From: Spirosoma endbachense
Lineage (GTDB): Bacteria; Bacteroidota; Bacteroidia; Cytophagales; Spirosomataceae
Assembly (NCBI RefSeq): GCF_010233585.1
Contig: NZ_CP045997.1
Span: 434,001 to 498,000 of the forward strand
DNA length: 64,000 nt
Reading direction: 5' to 3'
Both the position numbers and the translations under genes were made by a program. Of this stretch, positions 63,579-64,000 are shown one piece after another; position 1 is the first letter of the stretch; every line of letters begins with the position of its first letter. The notes below the pieces were generated by a model that saw only the letters and a program-made list of their open reading frames with translations, ran no database searches and had not been told where the DNA came from.

Positions 63579-63896
63579 TTAGGTGTTAAGCAGGGTCAGT
63601 GACGGTATATTGTCAACGTGCTTACGATTCAATGTATCTAAGGGTAATTGATTGGATACAGCAGTATGTGCGGCTTTACTGTCAAAAGGAAACACGAGAA
63701 TTTCAGAAAGTAATTCATTCCAAAACACCAGTTGTGCTGCTGTTGCACCGCTGTAAACTTCAAATTCAGTAACGCTCGAAATAGCGAGTTGTTCAAACTG
63801 TAATGAAAGCTGAACAAGTTTGGTTTTAGATTTGTCGGTCTTGCGAAAATAGTCAATTAACAGACTGGTATCAACCATTAAGATTCGGTCCGCCAT
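63579..63896 (-). CDS. vapC: VapC-like PIN toxin with probable internal deletion
   Basis: A 105-residue PIN-domain protein. D9 in VDTSLLIDYFRK and E44 in SVTEFEVYSG match the first catalytic acids. The C-terminal block LPLDTLNRKHVDNIPSLTLL is typical of a VapC end. However, AAHTAVS (about 75-81) runs straight into NQLPLDTLN, skipping the 20-25 residues that normally carry the third acidic site (DxxIAA). Family members are usually 125-135 residues. The toxin is therefore probably inactive or altered. It overlaps the upstream antitoxin gene by 19 nt. Confidence 0.75.
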   Translation of the reverse strand: MADRILMVDTSLLIDYFRKTDKSKTKLVQLSLQFEQLAISSVTEFEVYSGATAAQLVFWNELLSEILVFPFDSKAAHTAVSNQLPLDTLNRKHVDNIPSLTLLNT

Positions 63897-64000
63897 TGAT
63901 TCATCGATTTGCGGGCCTCCTCCATTGTGTTAATCTGTTCATCCGTAAAGACTGGCCCATTGAGTAGTAATTGAGTTAGACGAGACTTTTCGGTAGCTGG
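63878..64000 (-). CDS. vapB: VapB-like antitoxin, C-terminal part (cut by window edge)
   Basis: Forty codons are visible before the stop at 63878-63880, beginning in PATEKSRLTQLLLNGP and ending EEARKSMNQWRTES. The LLLNGPVFTDEQINTMEEARKS end resembles antitoxin C-termini that cover the toxin site. The start is beyond 64000. The last 19 nt overlap the toxin start, a classic translationally coupled toxin-antitoxin layout. The assignment rests on position and composition. Confidence 0.65.
   Translation of the reverse strand, partial: PATEKSRLTQLLLNGPVFTDEQINTMEEARKSMNQWRTES

Overview
The window looks like chromosomal DNA of a Bacteroidota bacterium, most likely order Cytophagales and close to Spirosoma. 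This rests on several features. Two secreted proteins carry type IX secretion C-terminal domains, one of each sorting type. A PadR regulator is paired with a prefix-domain FtsX-like permease. LytTR-type regulation, NUDIX-wHTH regulation and DUF3127 are present. The two tRNA promoters follow the Bacteroidota TTTG / TAnnTTTG pattern, and start codons are rarely preceded by Shine-Dalgarno sequences. No rRNA, prophage, intact insertion sequence or CRISPR array was seen. The genus assignment is inference.

Left part (1-14 kb): the 3' portion of an acetyl-xylan-esterase-like gene, a D-2-hydroxyacid dehydrogenase, topoisomerase IV/gyrase subunit A, a VOC protein and a SanA-like protein. A leftward AraC-regulator/SDR/small-membrane-protein group follows, then a CAP-domain lipoprotein. 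Next come three leftward genes of unknown function: a membrane-anchored actin-fold (Ppx-like) protein, a two-TM coiled-coil protein, and a proline-linker coiled-coil protein. They are followed by lipoprotein MsrA. This trio is the best candidate for an undescribed system.

Middle part (14-33 kb): MiaE, an AddB-like Fe-S nuclease, a TPR lipoprotein, a NUDIX regulator with a degenerate catalytic box, and several secreted or membrane proteins of unknown function. A stand-alone receiver, a beta-barrel/lipoprotein pair and the PadR/FtsX-like pair complete it. Its intergenic DNA is rich in foldback elements. Two copies of one dispersed element occur, and one of them contains an expanded 16-bp tandem array. 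A second foldback shares an arm with DNA near the right end of the window.

Right part (33-64 kb): tRNA-Leu(GAG) and tRNA-Lys(UUU) flank a DUF3127 protein, with a 33-bp-arm palindrome touching the tRNA-Lys end. Housekeeping genes follow: RlmD, DnaB, PhoH, ComEC, dCMP deaminase, an ACP-phosphodiesterase-like protein and an ABC1 kinase. T9SS cargo proteins and a LytS/LytTR pair upstream of an alpha-L-fucosidase are also here. An esterase-fold protein appears to have lost its catalytic Ser and His. A four-gene leftward module combines DUF1611, an enolase-superfamily epimerase, a DUF3445/HODM-like protein and an amino-acid permease, consistent with D-amino-acid or dipeptide use. The window ends in a VapBC-like pair whose toxin seems to have an internal deletion.
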